Positions 40,344 to 48,451 of a DNA stretch of 64,000 bases are shown piece by piece. The position numbers and the translations under genes were made by a program. Each line of letters begins with the position of its first letter. Positions within the stretch are counted from its first letter, which is position 1. Below the pieces are notes generated by a model. That model was not told the DNA's origin, did not search any database, and was given only the letters and a program-made list of their open reading frames with translations. The stretch is from Bacillus sp. SJS (lineage in GTDB: Bacteria; Bacillota; Bacilli; Bacillales; Bacillaceae): NCBI RefSeq assembly GCF_000732485.2, contig NZ_JAQV02000015.1, forward strand, positions 62,001 through 126,000, read 5' to 3'.

Positions 40344-40401
40344 ACAAAAAAATCCATAAAAACGTACAGGGATTGTTTAAAGCATCCCCTTGTTTTTATG
40401 G
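40344..40401 (-). promoter_or_regulatory. Leader terminator of glpP-ugp operon (probable GlpP target)
   Basis: Minus-strand inverted repeat CCATAAAAAC / CGTTTTTATGG with an inner GGGGAT / ATCCCT helix, followed by ATTTTTTTG: a classic terminator in the glpP 5' leader, about 25 nt before the gene. GlpP in B. subtilis prevents termination at such leader hairpins of glpFK and glpD. That it is the GlpP target is inference. An inverted repeat TGTAAACATTACA at 40497-40509 lies farther upstream. Confidence 0.8.
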
Positions 40402-40532
40402 TTTCTCATATTTAACCGTTTTACTATTCACTTGTCTTTCCCTAAATACATATTACTGCATCATTATTAAGGTACTGTTTGCCGGATGTTTAGCAATGTA
40501 AACATTACATTTCATCTTCGTTAACTTATTGG

Positions 40533-40562
40533 AAAAAAGCTCCTCCTTATGGAAGAGCTGGC
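40533..40562 (-). terminator. Terminator of the haloacid dehalogenase gene
   Basis: Minus-strand GCTCTTCC / GGAGGAGC stem with a four-base loop (one G-U pair), then T6. Confidence 0.8.
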
Positions 40563-40569
40563 AGTTTGG

Positions 40570-41229
40570 TTAGTATTTTTCTTCCAGAAGCCCTTTTAAA
40601 TCAGAACATATAGCCGCTGGTTCGAATCCTAATGCGGATACAGGCTCCCCTGTGCGGTTAATCCAGGCAGTCCTAAATCCAAAGCTTGAAGCACCTGCAA
40701 TATCCCACTGATTAGAGGACACAAATAATATTTCGGCTTTATCGAGTCCAAGTTTCTCCATCGCATAACTATAGGAAGCAGGTGACGGCTTGTACTGCCT
40801 GATTTCATCTGCGCTCAACGCTCCTATTAAATCTTGAAATCCGTTATTTTTAATGAGAGGATCGAGCATTCCTCTCGTTCCGTTAGAATAAATAAACGTT
40901 TGTTTACCTTTAAGCTGTTTTAATACTTCTTCTGTTTCTTCGAAGGGCCTCAGCTGTTCGTATTCTTTCATTAAGTCTGCACATTCTTTTTCGCTTCCTT
41001 CTGCGCCATGAATCGCCAAAGAAGCTTTCAGCGCTTTTTCAGTGAGCTGATCAAAAGGCTCATATTTTTGCAAAATCTGTGTCAAAAAGCAGTATTCCAG
41101 CTGTTTTTCTCTCCATGTCCGGCTGATTTCCTCCCCTTTTCCCTGGAAATGCTGCTCGCATTTTTCTTTTACAGAGTAAACGTCAAACAAAGTACCGTAG
41201 GCGTCAAATAAAATTGCTTTAATGGTCAT
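40570..41229 (-). CDS. Haloacid dehalogenase type II family hydrolase
   Basis: A 219-residue HAD protein of the (S)-2-haloacid dehalogenase subfamily. Nucleophile Asp9 is in LFDAYGTLFDVYS; motif II is IYSNGTRGML, the lysine lies in IRQYKPSPASYSYA, and motif IV is FVSSNQWDIAGASSFGFRT. The SSNxWD pattern supports a dehalogenase-type active site, although a phosphatase or other 2-haloacid activity cannot be excluded. It is divergent from the flavin oxidoreductase gene. Confidence 0.87.
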   Translation of the reverse strand: MTIKAILFDAYGTLFDVYSVKEKCEQHFQGKGEEISRTWREKQLEYCFLTQILQKYEPFDQLTEKALKASLAIHGAEGSEKECADLMKEYEQLRPFEETEEVLKQLKGKQTFIYSNGTRGMLDPLIKNNGFQDLIGALSADEIRQYKPSPASYSYAMEKLGLDKAEILFVSSNQWDIAGASSFGFRTAWINRTGEPVSALGFEPAAICSDLKGLLEEKY

Positions 41230-41246
41230 GAGATGGCCTCCTTTGT

Positions 41247-41502
41247 ATCTGTTATGTATATTTCACAAAAACAGCCCCTGCAAAACACTGCAGGATGCTG
41301 ATAAGTGATTTACATCGTGAAAACGGGTAAAGTTTCATTACACGCAATCATATTGGAGGAATGAGCCATGGGAAATCTGTTATGTATATTTCACAAAAAC
41401 AGCCCCTGCAAAACACTGCAGGATGCTGATAAGTGATTTACATCGTGAAAACGGGTAAAGTTTCATTACACGCAATCATATTGGAGGAATGAGCCATGGG
41501 AA
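41247..41502 (+). repeat. Perfect 128-bp tandem duplication
   Basis: 41247-41374 and 41375-41502 are identical. The unit carries the region upstream of the flavin oxidoreductase, including its ribosome binding site TGGAGGAAT, start codon and the first codons, plus a CCTGCA/TGCAGG hairpin. Two ribosome binding site/ATG copies therefore exist; the first opens a 22-codon ORF. No transposase or inverted ends are present, so this is a local duplication, or an assembly error. Confidence 0.95.
41368..41436 (+). CDS. Short upstream ORF created by the duplication
   Basis: From the first-copy ATG, eight bases after GGAGG, 22 codons (MGNLLCIFHKNS...DADK) run to a TGA at 41434-41436, 60 nt before the real start. 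The ribosome binding site is identical to that of the main gene. It should be translated if the transcript starts upstream; it may be only an accidental by-product and is probably not a functional protein. Confidence 0.45.
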   Translation: MGNLLCIFHKNSPCKTLQDADK

Positions 41503-42590
41503 ATTACCCTGAACTTTTTGAAGAACAACTACTAGGACCCTATAAATTAAAAAACCGCTTCATTGTCTCACCGATGACGCGAATCAGTGCAGATGAAGAC
41601 GGAATGGCTAATTCCCGAATGGCACGCTATTACAAACGCTACGCAAAGGGTGGATTTGCCGCCGTTATTTCTGAGGGTATTTATACAGACAACCTATACA
41701 GCCAGGGTTATCTAAACCAGCCGGGCTTAGTATCCGCCGGTCATATTGCCTCTTGGAGACCGATTACTGAAGCTGTTCAGGACCACGGTGCCCTGATTAT
41801 CGCCCAGCTTATGCACGCTGGCGGCCAGTCTCAGGGAAACATTCATTCAAAACAGACAGCAGCACCTTCTGCTATTTCCCCTAAAGGAGAACAGCTCGAG
41901 TTTTATGGCGGCTCCGGCCCATATCCCGTTCCTAAAGAAATGAGTGAACAGGATATTGCGGATGTGAAAAGGGGGTTCGCGGCCGCAGCTATGAATGCCC
42001 GTCAGGCCGGATTCAATGGAGTAGAAATACACGGGGCAAACGGATATCTTCTGGACCAGTTCCTGACAGCGAGCTTAAATGAGCGAGAAGATTCTTATGG
42101 AGGGTCCCTCCAGAACCGTATGAGGCTGTTAATGGAAATCATATATGACGTTCAGCAGGCGGCAGGAAACGATATGATCATCGGAATCCGAATTTCACAG
42201 GCAAAGGTGTCGGATCCAAATTACAAATGGCCTCATGGCGATAAGGATGCAGAAGCGATCTTCTCCCTTCTTGGGAAAACCCCGCTGGATTATATTCATG
42301 TAACGGATGCAAACGGTACAGCATCGTCATTTGGTGATGGAAGTAAATCACTTGCAGCCGCCGCAAAAGAGTACAGCGGATTGCCGGTTATCGCCAACGG
42401 ACAGCTTCAGGATCCAAGAAAGGCTTCTTCTTTAATTTCCTCTGGGGATGCTGATTTTGTAAGCCTGGGTACAGGAGCTTTAGCCAATCCCGATGCACCG
42501 AAGAGAATCAGCAAAGGGAAGGATCTTGAAGCCTTCAGTCCGGAGGAAATCCTTATGCCGCTAGCACATATAAAAGATTCAGAGCTGTAA
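41496..42590 (+). CDS. NADH:flavin oxidoreductase of the Old Yellow Enzyme family
   Basis: A 364-residue FMN TIM-barrel oxidoreductase. Motifs are FIVSPMTRISADEDG near the N terminus, AQLMHAGGQS with the FMN-contacting residues, the catalytic EIHGANGYLLDQFLTASLNE then REDSYGGSLQNRMRLLMEII, and VIANGQLQDPRKASSLI near the end. It probably reduces an activated alkene or nitro compound; the substrate is not evident. It is preceded by the duplicated region and followed by a terminator. Confidence 0.9.
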   Translation: MGNYPELFEEQLLGPYKLKNRFIVSPMTRISADEDGMANSRMARYYKRYAKGGFAAVISEGIYTDNLYSQGYLNQPGLVSAGHIASWRPITEAVQDHGALIIAQLMHAGGQSQGNIHSKQTAAPSAISPKGEQLEFYGGSGPYPVPKEMSEQDIADVKRGFAAAAMNARQAGFNGVEIHGANGYLLDQFLTASLNEREDSYGGSLQNRMRLLMEIIYDVQQAAGNDMIIGIRISQAKVSDPNYKWPHGDKDAEAIFSLLGKTPLDYIHVTDANGTASSFGDGSKSLAAAAKEYSGLPVIANGQLQDPRKASSLISSGDADFVSLGTGALANPDAPKRISKGKDLEAFSPEEILMPLAHIKDSEL

Positions 42591-42598
42591 ATCATCAG

Positions 42599-42624
42599 CC
42601 GCCGGGACAATCCGGCGGTTTTTT
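42599..42624 (+). terminator. Terminator of the flavin oxidoreductase gene
   Basis: CCGCCGG / CCGGCGG stem, five-base loop, T6. Confidence 0.93.
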
Positions 42625-42685
42625 GAATGCCTGGGCGTAAAAAATGATATAATAGAAGCATTACAAATGAAGGGAGGTGAACTGG

Positions 42686-43057
42686 GTGTTCTTGGATTTG
42701 GATTTTTTAAATGATATGAGCCATTTAATTCTGCTCATATCCCTTGTCGTATCGGCTGGCGGGACCCTCGCTTTAACCTATGTATCGGGGAAAAGCGTTA
42801 AAACCGACATGTCGATAAAAAGAAATTGGCTGCCGGCCTTATCTGATACCGAACCGCACCGCTTTTTTATCGGCGGCATGGATCAGCTGCACACTTGGAT
42901 AATCAGGATTATGAAAATGGCTTCTTCTCCGGATGATGACGGTGACCGCCACCCCTTCTCGTACGATTCACAGGCGATAAAAATACGAGGAGGGCACTTA
43001 TGCCAAACCAATCATCTAAGTTCACGTTCCTTAAACGGTCAAGTTTATTACTTCTGA
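42686..43057 (+). CDS. mifM: MifM-like translation-arrest sensor peptide
   Basis: Likely monitor of membrane insertion activity. 123 residues from the GTG at 42686 (eight bases after GGGAGG): N-terminal transmembrane helix (LNDMSHLILLISLVVSAGGT, about 8-33), a soluble linker, then TWIIRIMKMASSPDDDGD at residues 70-87. This closely resembles the B. subtilis MifM arrest region (TWIRKVFRMNSPVNDEEDAG, recalled), including the acidic end. The ORF overlaps yidC2 by 58 nt and is longer than the 95-residue B. subtilis protein. When insertion is adequate, nascent MifM is pulled and arrest is released; when it is poor, stalling opens the hairpin hiding the yidC2 ribosome binding site. Confidence 0.85.
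   Translation: MFLDLDFLNDMSHLILLISLVVSAGGTLALTYVSGKSVKTDMSIKRNWLPALSDTEPHRFFIGGMDQLHTWIIRIMKMASSPDDDGDRHPFSYDSQAIKIRGGHLCQTNHLSSRSLNGQVYYF
42953..42994 (+). promoter_or_regulatory. Hairpin sequestering the yidC2 ribosome binding site
   Basis: CCCTTCTCGTA (42953-42963) pairs over 11 bp (one U-G) with TACGAGGAGGG (42984-42994), which contains the yidC2 Shine-Dalgarno; loop 20 nt. The acidic MifM arrest codons (D83-D87) lie at 42932-42946, so a stalled ribosome, reaching ~15 nt further, would melt the 5' arm. This is the geometry of MifM control. Confidence 0.85.
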
Positions 43058-43818
43058 TTTTTTCAGTACTCCTGCTAAGCGGCTGCTCGGCAGATCATAC
43101 ACCAATCAATAGCGAGACAACCGGGTTTTTTAACCATTTTGTTGTATTCCCTTTTTCTGCCTTGATCAAATATACAGCTTCTCTATTCGGAGGCAGCTAT
43201 GGAGTAGCGATTATCCTGGTGACATTTTTAGTCCGTCTGCTCCTTATGCCGTTTATGATGAAGCAATACAAAAATCAGCAGCAGATGAAGAAAAAAATGG
43301 CGATTCTGCAGCCCGAAATGAAAAAGCTTCAGGAAAAATACAAAGACAAGAAAAAAGATCCGGAGTCCCAGCGTCTTATGCAGCAGGAAACCCTTCAGCT
43401 TTATCAGAAGCATGGGTACAATCCGCTTGCTATGGGCTGTCTGCCGATCCTGATCCAGACTCCCATTCTTTTCGGATTTTACTTCGCGATACAACGAACT
43501 CCGGAGATCGCTGCACATTCGTTTCTCTGGTTTGACCTGGGGCATCCGGACACCATCATGCCGATTATTGCCGCAGCTGTCTATTTCCTGCAGGCAAAAG
43601 TCTCCCAAATGGATATGCCGGCGGAACAGCAAAAGCAAATGGCCATGGTCGCCTATGTGATGCCAATTATGATGGGGGCTGCGTCATTCGGAACAGCCGC
43701 ATTTCTTCCTCTGTATTGGACCATTGGAGGAGTGTTCGTCATTCTGCAGACACTGCTTGCTAAGCACCTGTACAAAGAAAAAAATCTTCCTGCTGTTCCA
43801 AAAACACTGGAAAATTAG
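43000..43818 (+). CDS. yidC2: Membrane protein insertase YidC2
   Basis: Second YidC/Oxa1 family insertase (YqjG/MisCB type). 272 residues with a lipoprotein signal (LLLIFSVLLLSGCSADH, lipobox LSGC), five predicted transmembrane segments and a hydrophilic cytoplasmic loop (KNQQQMKKKMAILQPEMKKL). The substrate-groove arginine is in ILVTFLVRLLLMPFMMKQY. It is preceded by the mifM-like ORF and the Shine-Dalgarno hairpin, identifying it as the regulated paralogue. SpoIIIJ would lie elsewhere. Confidence 0.95.
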   Translation: MPNQSSKFTFLKRSSLLLLIFSVLLLSGCSADHTPINSETTGFFNHFVVFPFSALIKYTASLFGGSYGVAIILVTFLVRLLLMPFMMKQYKNQQQMKKKMAILQPEMKKLQEKYKDKKKDPESQRLMQQETLQLYQKHGYNPLAMGCLPILIQTPILFGFYFAIQRTPEIAAHSFLWFDLGHPDTIMPIIAAAVYFLQAKVSQMDMPAEQQKQMAMVAYVMPIMMGAASFGTAAFLPLYWTIGGVFVILQTLLAKHLYKEKNLPAVPKTLEN

Positions 43819-43826
43819 GGTTTCAG

Positions 43827-43855
43827 AGCGCCTCCTTTTCGGGGGCGCTTTTTTT
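43827..43855 (+). terminator. yidC2 terminator
   Basis: AGCGCC-TCC / GGG-GGCGCT stem with a T7 tail, eight bases after the stop codon. Confidence 0.85.
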
Positions 43856-43898
43856 GGCGGCTTCGGTTGGTGCTGATTTTGCCGGAAAATGCCGAATG

Positions 43899-44019
43899 GT
43901 CGCTTTTCGACATAACCCCGTTGATAATCGACATTTCTTGGCGGCTATTCGACAACCGTCTGTTGCTATTCGACATATTCCCGTTGCTATTCGACATTCC
44001 GCTGCTATTGACAACCGCC
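43899..44019. repeat. Tandem array of 21-bp units
   Basis: Five full units with steps of exactly 21 bp (TCGACA at 43907, 43928, 43949, 43970, 43991) plus a shorter sixth. Consensus on the plus strand is GTTGCTATTCGACATNNCCN. It lies between the yidC2 and prfC terminators. The minus-strand frame reads as heptapeptides such as MSNSNRR because 21 is a multiple of 3, but there is no ribosome binding site and I regard it as non-coding. Confidence 0.9.
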
Positions 44020-44032
44020 AAAGCTTCCATCT

Positions 44033-44065
44033 AAAAAGACGCCCGGCATCCCGCCGGGCGTCTTT
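44033..44065 (-). terminator. prfC terminator
   Basis: AAAGACGCCCGGC / GCCGGGCGTCTTT stem with a five-base loop and T5 tail on the minus strand, near the prfC stop. Confidence 0.93.
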
Positions 44066-44070
44066 CCATC

Positions 44071-45660
44071 TTATTGAGCCGTATAGCTCTGATAATCATT
44101 GCTCTCAAGCAGATCAATCAGTTTGATGTCTTTGTTGTTATCTTTGAAATAGCGGTACGTAAAGGAATTTTCAAATAGGACAGCGTACTGGCCGTAGCGG
44201 TCCTTTACGAGCATGCTGCGGTTATCGAACTTTTTGCGGTCCACTTTTTCATCCTCGATCCAGCGGGCAATCCTGTCACCAAGAGACGTCCATTCAATTT
44301 CAACGGTGTATTCGGAACGCATGCGCTCTTCAAACACTTCGAATTGCAGCTGGCCGACAGCGCCAAGAATGATATCATCTGTAAGCTCCTGGCGGAAAAG
44401 CTGAATAGCGCCTTCCTGTACAAGCTGATCAATTCCTTTTTTGAATTGCTTCGATTTCATAACATTCTTCGCCCGGACCTTTTTAAACATTTCGGGCGGG
44501 AACTGCGGAAGCTCTTCATATTCAAACCGGTCTTTACCCGCTACGAGCGTATCCCCGATTTGATAGGCATTCGGGTCATAGATTCCGATGATATCACCTG
44601 GATAAGCAATGTCCACTGTTTCCCGGTCTCCTGCCATGAAGGATTGCGACTGCGCAAGCTTAATGACTTTATTCGTTCTGCTTAATGTTACGTTCATTCC
44701 GCGTTCGAACGTACCGGAGCAGATACGCAGGAAAGCGATCCGGTCTCTATGCTTTGTATTCATGTTTGCCTGTATTTTAAATACGTATCCGGAGAAATCC
44801 TCTTTTTCAGGCTCGACAAAGCCTTCGTTCGTACGGCGCGGCTGAGGTGAAGCGGCAAATTGAAGAAACGTATCAAAGAAGGTCTGAACTCCAAAGTTGG
44901 ACAAGGCGCTTCCGAAAAATACAGGGGTCAATTCGCCTTTTCTCACTCGTTCAGGATCAAAGTCGTTACCGGCTTCATTTAGGAGTTCAAGCTCTCCCAG
45001 TGTATCCTGATAGGTTGGGTTTTCATAAATATCCGCTGCTTTTTCTTCAATTTCATTTACTTTAAAAACGGTCTCTTCTTCATTCCCGTTGAAACGGACA
45101 AATGATTCGGAATAGCGGTCATAAATACCGAGGAAGCGTTTCCCCATTCCTACCGGCCAGTTCATTGGATAGGACTCAATGCCGAGTACCTCTTCGATTT
45201 CCGCCAGGAGTTCAAGCGGGTCGCGGCCTTCACGGTCCAGCTTGTTCATGAATGTGAAAATAGGAATTCCGCGCATCCGGCATACTTTAAACAGCTTAAT
45301 CGTTTGCGGCTCTACCCCTTTTGTTGAGTCGATAATCATAACCACACTGTCCACAGCCGTCAGAGTACGGTACGTATCTTCACTGAAGTCTTCATGTCCG
45401 GGAGTGTCGAGAATATTTACGTGAAATTCATGATATGGGAAGCTCATTACACTTGATGTTACAGAGATTCCACGCTTTTTCTCAATTTCCATCCAGTCGG
45501 AAGCTGCGAATTTACCTGATTTCTTTCCTTTTACGGTACCCGCTGAGCGGATCACGTTTCCGAAGAGAAGCAGTTTTTCTGTTAATGTTGTTTTCCCGGC
45601 ATCCGGGTGGGAAATAATCGCAAACGTTTTGCGTTTATTAATTTCCTGTTTTAAGTTCAT
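44071..45660 (-). CDS. prfC: Peptide chain release factor 3
   Basis: GTPase that recycles RF1/RF2 after termination. 529 residues: G1 [15 protein letters not shown]3 [17 protein letters not shown]4 [12 protein letters not shown]. The length matches RF3 (about 525-530). B. subtilis lacks a conserved PrfC, but many other Bacillaceae have it, so this may be one of the lineage-specific genes. The gene is preceded by a divergent unit and has its own terminator. Confidence 0.95.
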   Translation of the reverse strand: MNLKQEINKRKTFAIISHPDAGKTTLTEKLLLFGNVIRSAGTVKGKKSGKFAASDWMEIEKKRGISVTSSVMSFPYHEFHVNILDTPGHEDFSEDTYRTLTAVDSVVMIIDSTKGVEPQTIKLFKVCRMRGIPIFTFMNKLDREGRDPLELLAEIEEVLGIESYPMNWPVGMGKRFLGIYDRYSESFVRFNGNEEETVFKVNEIEEKAADIYENPTYQDTLGELELLNEAGNDFDPERVRKGELTPVFFGSALSNFGVQTFFDTFLQFAASPQPRRTNEGFVEPEKEDFSGYVFKIQANMNTKHRDRIAFLRICSGTFERGMNVTLSRTNKVIKLAQSQSFMAGDRETVDIAYPGDIIGIYDPNAYQIGDTLVAGKDRFEYEELPQFPPEMFKKVRAKNVMKSKQFKKGIDQLVQEGAIQLFRQELTDDIILGAVGQLQFEVFEERMRSEYTVEIEWTSLGDRIARWIEDEKVDRKKFDNRSMLVKDRYGQYAVLFENSFTYRYFKDNNKDIKLIDLLESNDYQSYTAQ

Positions 45661-45835
45661 GTATATACCTCGTTCTATATCAGTTTATTCAGCTCTTAAA
45701 AAAGAGTCGGGTTCAAAGATCAAGATGCACTTCAAAAAATATACCATAAATGAAGGTTAAAAAGCTATCGGGTCCGGCGCCCAATTATCATATTCCACAT
45801 CCGCTAAATTGTCTCAATTTTTTGATTTTAAGAGC

Positions 45836-45871
45836 TTGCGGGGTTATACTTCAACTGAAAATACTATAACC
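45836..45871 (+). promoter_or_regulatory. Long-spacer promoter with dyad upstream of aldo/keto reductase
   Basis: TTGCGG (45836-45841), 20-nt spacer, TACTAT (45862-45867). Inverted repeat GGTTATA (45842-45848) and TATAACC (45865-45871) flanks the spacer. Such a stretched spacer with a central dyad is characteristic of promoters activated by MerR-family regulators. No regulator gene is adjacent. The assignment is inference. Confidence 0.5.
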
Positions 45872-45887
45872 AGAGGAGCGGATGACG

Positions 45888-46859
45888 ATGGAAAAAAGGA
45901 AGCTGGGTTCTTTAGAGGTTTCTGCCCTGGGTCTGGGCTGTATGGGAATGTCAGAGTTTTACGGGGAAACAAACCGCACGGAATCAATTGAAACCATTCA
46001 GCTGGCGTTTGAACTCGGACAGAACTTCTTTGATACGGCTAACGTGTATGGAAACGGCAAAAATGAAGAACTCGTTGGCGAAGCACTTAAGCCCATTCGC
46101 AAAAATGCAGTGCTGGCTACCAAATTCGGCATCGTCAGGGACGAAAACGGCCGTCCTGGAGGAGTTAACGGGCGCCCTGAATATGTGAAAAAATCTGCAG
46201 AAGAGAGCTTGAAGCGTCTGCAAACCGATTACATTGATTTATATTATCTCCATCGTCCCGATCCTGAAACACCGATCGAGGAATCAGTTGGGGCAATGGC
46301 TGAACTTGTGAAAGAAGGGAAAGTGCTGCATCTTGGGTTATCAGAGGTTTCAGCCGAAACACTCCGCCGCGCTTCCGCCGTTCACCCTATCTCGGCCCTG
46401 CAAACGGAGTATTCTCTCTGGAGCCGTGATGTAGAAGAGATTATACCGGCAGCGCGTGAGCTCGGTACAGGAATCGTAGCTTACAGTCCGCTTGGAAGAG
46501 GATTTTTGACCGGACAATTCAATCAGTTCGAAGATTTTGCAGAGAATGATTTCAGGCGCTTCCTCCCCCGTTTTCAAGGAGACAACTTCAAACGCAACCT
46601 TGATTTAGCAGAGGAAGTGCATCAGCTTGCTGAAAAGAAAAAGGCGAGGTCCTCTCAAATTGCACTGGCGTGGCTTTTGCATAAGGGAAAGGATATTGTT
46701 CCGATTCCCGGTACAAAGAGAAGAACCTATGCTAAAGAAAACATTGATTCTGTCAAAATCGAGCTTACTCAAGAAGAGATGGACATGCTCGATACATTGG
46801 CTGGAAGAACAGCAGGCGAAAGATACGATGAGCAAGGTATGAGAGGGATTAATAGATAA
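45888..46859 (+). CDS. Aldo/keto reductase
   Basis: NADPH-dependent (alpha/beta)8 oxidoreductase of about 323 residues, similar to YhdN/AKR11-type proteins. N terminus [12 protein letters not shown], the catalytic Asp-Tyr region [20 protein letters not shown], active-site Lys in [15 protein letters not shown], His in [16 protein letters not shown], and cofactor-binding [16 protein letters not shown]. Start chosen at the ATG 45888, nine bases after AGGAG; an ATG six bases upstream is also possible. A MerR-like promoter precedes it. Confidence 0.92.
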   Translation: MEKRKLGSLEVSALGLGCMGMSEFYGETNRTESIETIQLAFELGQNFFDTANVYGNGKNEELVGEALKPIRKNAVLATKFGIVRDENGRPGGVNGRPEYVKKSAEESLKRLQTDYIDLYYLHRPDPETPIEESVGAMAELVKEGKVLHLGLSEVSAETLRRASAVHPISALQTEYSLWSRDVEEIIPAARELGTGIVAYSPLGRGFLTGQFNQFEDFAENDFRRFLPRFQGDNFKRNLDLAEEVHQLAEKKKARSSQIALAWLLHKGKDIVPIPGTKRRTYAKENIDSVKIELTQEEMDMLDTLAGRTAGERYDEQGMRGINR

Positions 46860-46862
46860 TGT

Positions 46863-46898
46863 AAAAATAGGGGCGGCCGGCAACCGCCTCTATTTTTA
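46863..46898 (+). terminator. Terminator of the aldo/keto reductase
   Basis: AAAATAGGGGCGG / CCGCCTCTATTTT with one mismatch, seven-base loop and T-rich tail. Confidence 0.87.
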
Positions 46899-46955
46899 AT
46901 GGAATGGAAGGATTTCCGGCGGGCTTTGTCAAAGTTTCTATAATGAAATGGAGGA

Positions 46956-48017
46956 ATGAACGTGTCAGCATCCTTAACAGAACTGCTTCGCATCAATTAT
47001 CCCATCATCCAGGCGCCCATGGCAGGAGGCATTACCGGCCCGGAACTGGTTTGTGCTGTGTCCCGCTCAGGCTGCCTCGGCTCAATCGGTGCAGGCTATA
47101 TGGCCCCCGGAGACCTTTCAGCATTAATCCGGGACATCAAAAAAAACATCCAGCAGCCCTATGCCGTCAACCTTTTTGTGCCTGAACATCCTGAAGCACC
47201 CCAGAGTGATATTCAAAATGCGTTTGAAGCATTGCGTGTTTTTCGTGATGAACTGCATATAAAAGAAGATCCCCCAACATTTAATGAAGGAACCAGCAAG
47301 TATGAGGAGCAGATTGAAATGGTTTTAAAAGAAAAGGTTCCTGTTTGCTCCTTTACCTTTGGCATGCCGGCAAAACACATGATCAAGGAGTTAAAGAATA
47401 ACGGATCCATCGTTATTGGCACGGCTACTTCCGTGATGGAAGCCATTCTTCTTGAAGAACAAGGTGTTGATGCCATCGTTGCTCAAGGAAGTGAAGCGGG
47501 CGGACACCGCGGTACTTTTTCAGGTCCTCCCACTCACCATATGCTGGGGTTAATGTCTCTCATTCCGCAGATTTGCGATTTTGTTAAAATACCTGTCATT
47601 GCAGCTGGCGGAATTATGGATGCACGGGGATATAGAGCGGCACTTTGCTTAGGAGCGCAGGGCGTTCAAATGGGAACGGCTTTTCTAACGGCATTTGAGA
47701 GCGCCGCTCATCCTGCATACAAAGAAGCCGTATTAAATGCACGTGAAGACCAGGTAGTCGTTACGGATGCTTTCTCAGGAAAAGAGGCACGCGGAATTAA
47801 AAATCAGTTCATATATGAGATGGAAAACGAAACAAGAATTCTTCCCTACCCGCTTCAAAATGATTTAACAAAGACAATCCGAAAAGCGGCAGCAGAGCAA
47901 AATAACGCAGAGTATATGTCATTATGGTGCGGACAAAGCCCGAGGCTGAGCCGCAGCCAGTCTGTAGAAAGCCTGGTTCAATCGATCTTATCTGTCTCAA
48001 AGGATGTGACACTATGA
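46956..48017 (+). CDS. Nitronate monooxygenase / NAD(P)H-dependent flavin oxidoreductase
   Basis: A 353-residue FMN TIM-barrel of the nitronate monooxygenase family: IIQAPMAGGITGPELVCAVS at the N terminus, VAQGSEAGGHRGTFSG with the catalytic-loop His, and VIAAGGIMDARGYRAALCLG. It probably detoxifies alkyl nitronates such as propionate-3-nitronate. Start supported by GGAGGAATG. The stop overlaps the start of the GNAT gene (ATGA), so the two are translationally coupled. Confidence 0.9.
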   Translation: MNVSASLTELLRINYPIIQAPMAGGITGPELVCAVSRSGCLGSIGAGYMAPGDLSALIRDIKKNIQQPYAVNLFVPEHPEAPQSDIQNAFEALRVFRDELHIKEDPPTFNEGTSKYEEQIEMVLKEKVPVCSFTFGMPAKHMIKELKNNGSIVIGTATSVMEAILLEEQGVDAIVAQGSEAGGHRGTFSGPPTHHMLGLMSLIPQICDFVKIPVIAAGGIMDARGYRAALCLGAQGVQMGTAFLTAFESAAHPAYKEAVLNAREDQVVVTDAFSGKEARGIKNQFIYEMENETRILPYPLQNDLTKTIRKAAAEQNNAEYMSLWCGQSPRLSRSQSVESLVQSILSVSKDVTL

Positions 48018-48451
48018 TTGTTGCCTTTATACAGCCTGAAGAAGTGATCCCGCTCAGGCAAAAGCTCCTTCGCCCCGGCCAGCCCAAAGACGCTTGCCGC
48101 TACGAAAATGATGATAAGGAAAGCTCCTTTCACCTGGGGTGCTATGAAGATGAACTCTTAATCAGCATCGCGAGCTTTTCTGAAGAAGTTACTCCGCTTC
48201 TGCCAGGGGATCATCAATACCGCTTGCGTGGCATGGCTACCCTCCCGCAATACCGGAACCGAAAGGCAGGCAGCTCTTTGCTTACTAAAGCGGAACAGGT
48301 GCTCGCCGAAAGAAAAGCAGATTTGTGGTGGTGCAATGCAAGAACAAGTGTTGAAGCGTATTACTTAAAGCAGGGATTGCATCCGGTTGGTGGAGTTTTC
48401 GAAATAGAAGGAATCGGACCTCATCAGGTCATGTATAAACAACTGAAATAA
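48014..48451 (+). CDS. GNAT family N-acetyltransferase
   Basis: A 145-residue GNAT protein with beta strand HLGCYEDELLISIASFSEEV, the acetyl-CoA-binding region RLRGMATLPQYRNRKAGSSL, and the C-terminal CNARTSVEAYYLKQGLHPVG. Start is ATG 48014 overlapping the nitronate monooxygenase stop; the longer frame is inside that gene. Acceptor unknown. The 3' end overlaps a 13-bp perfect stem (48445-48479) that may weakly terminate transcription. Confidence 0.88.
   Translation: MIVAFIQPEEVIPLRQKLLRPGQPKDACRYENDDKESSFHLGCYEDELLISIASFSEEVTPLLPGDHQYRLRGMATLPQYRNRKAGSSLLTKAEQVLAERKADLWWCNARTSVEAYYLKQGLHPVGGVFEIEGIGPHQVMYKQLK

Noticed and set aside
40497-40509. Catabolite-responsive element (cre) upstream of glpP
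   Set aside because: TGTAA-ACA-TTACA is symmetric but has a three-base centre instead of NCGN; spacing is wrong for CcpA. Kept only as an inverted repeat.
41313-41330. cre site in the duplicated region
   Set aside because: TGAAAACGGGTAAA matches the left half only; the right half lacks the TNWCA pattern.
43815-44030. Heptapeptide-repeat protein on the minus strand over the 21-bp array
   Set aside because: The frame is open only because 21 is a multiple of 3; it overlaps two terminators and has no ribosome binding site.
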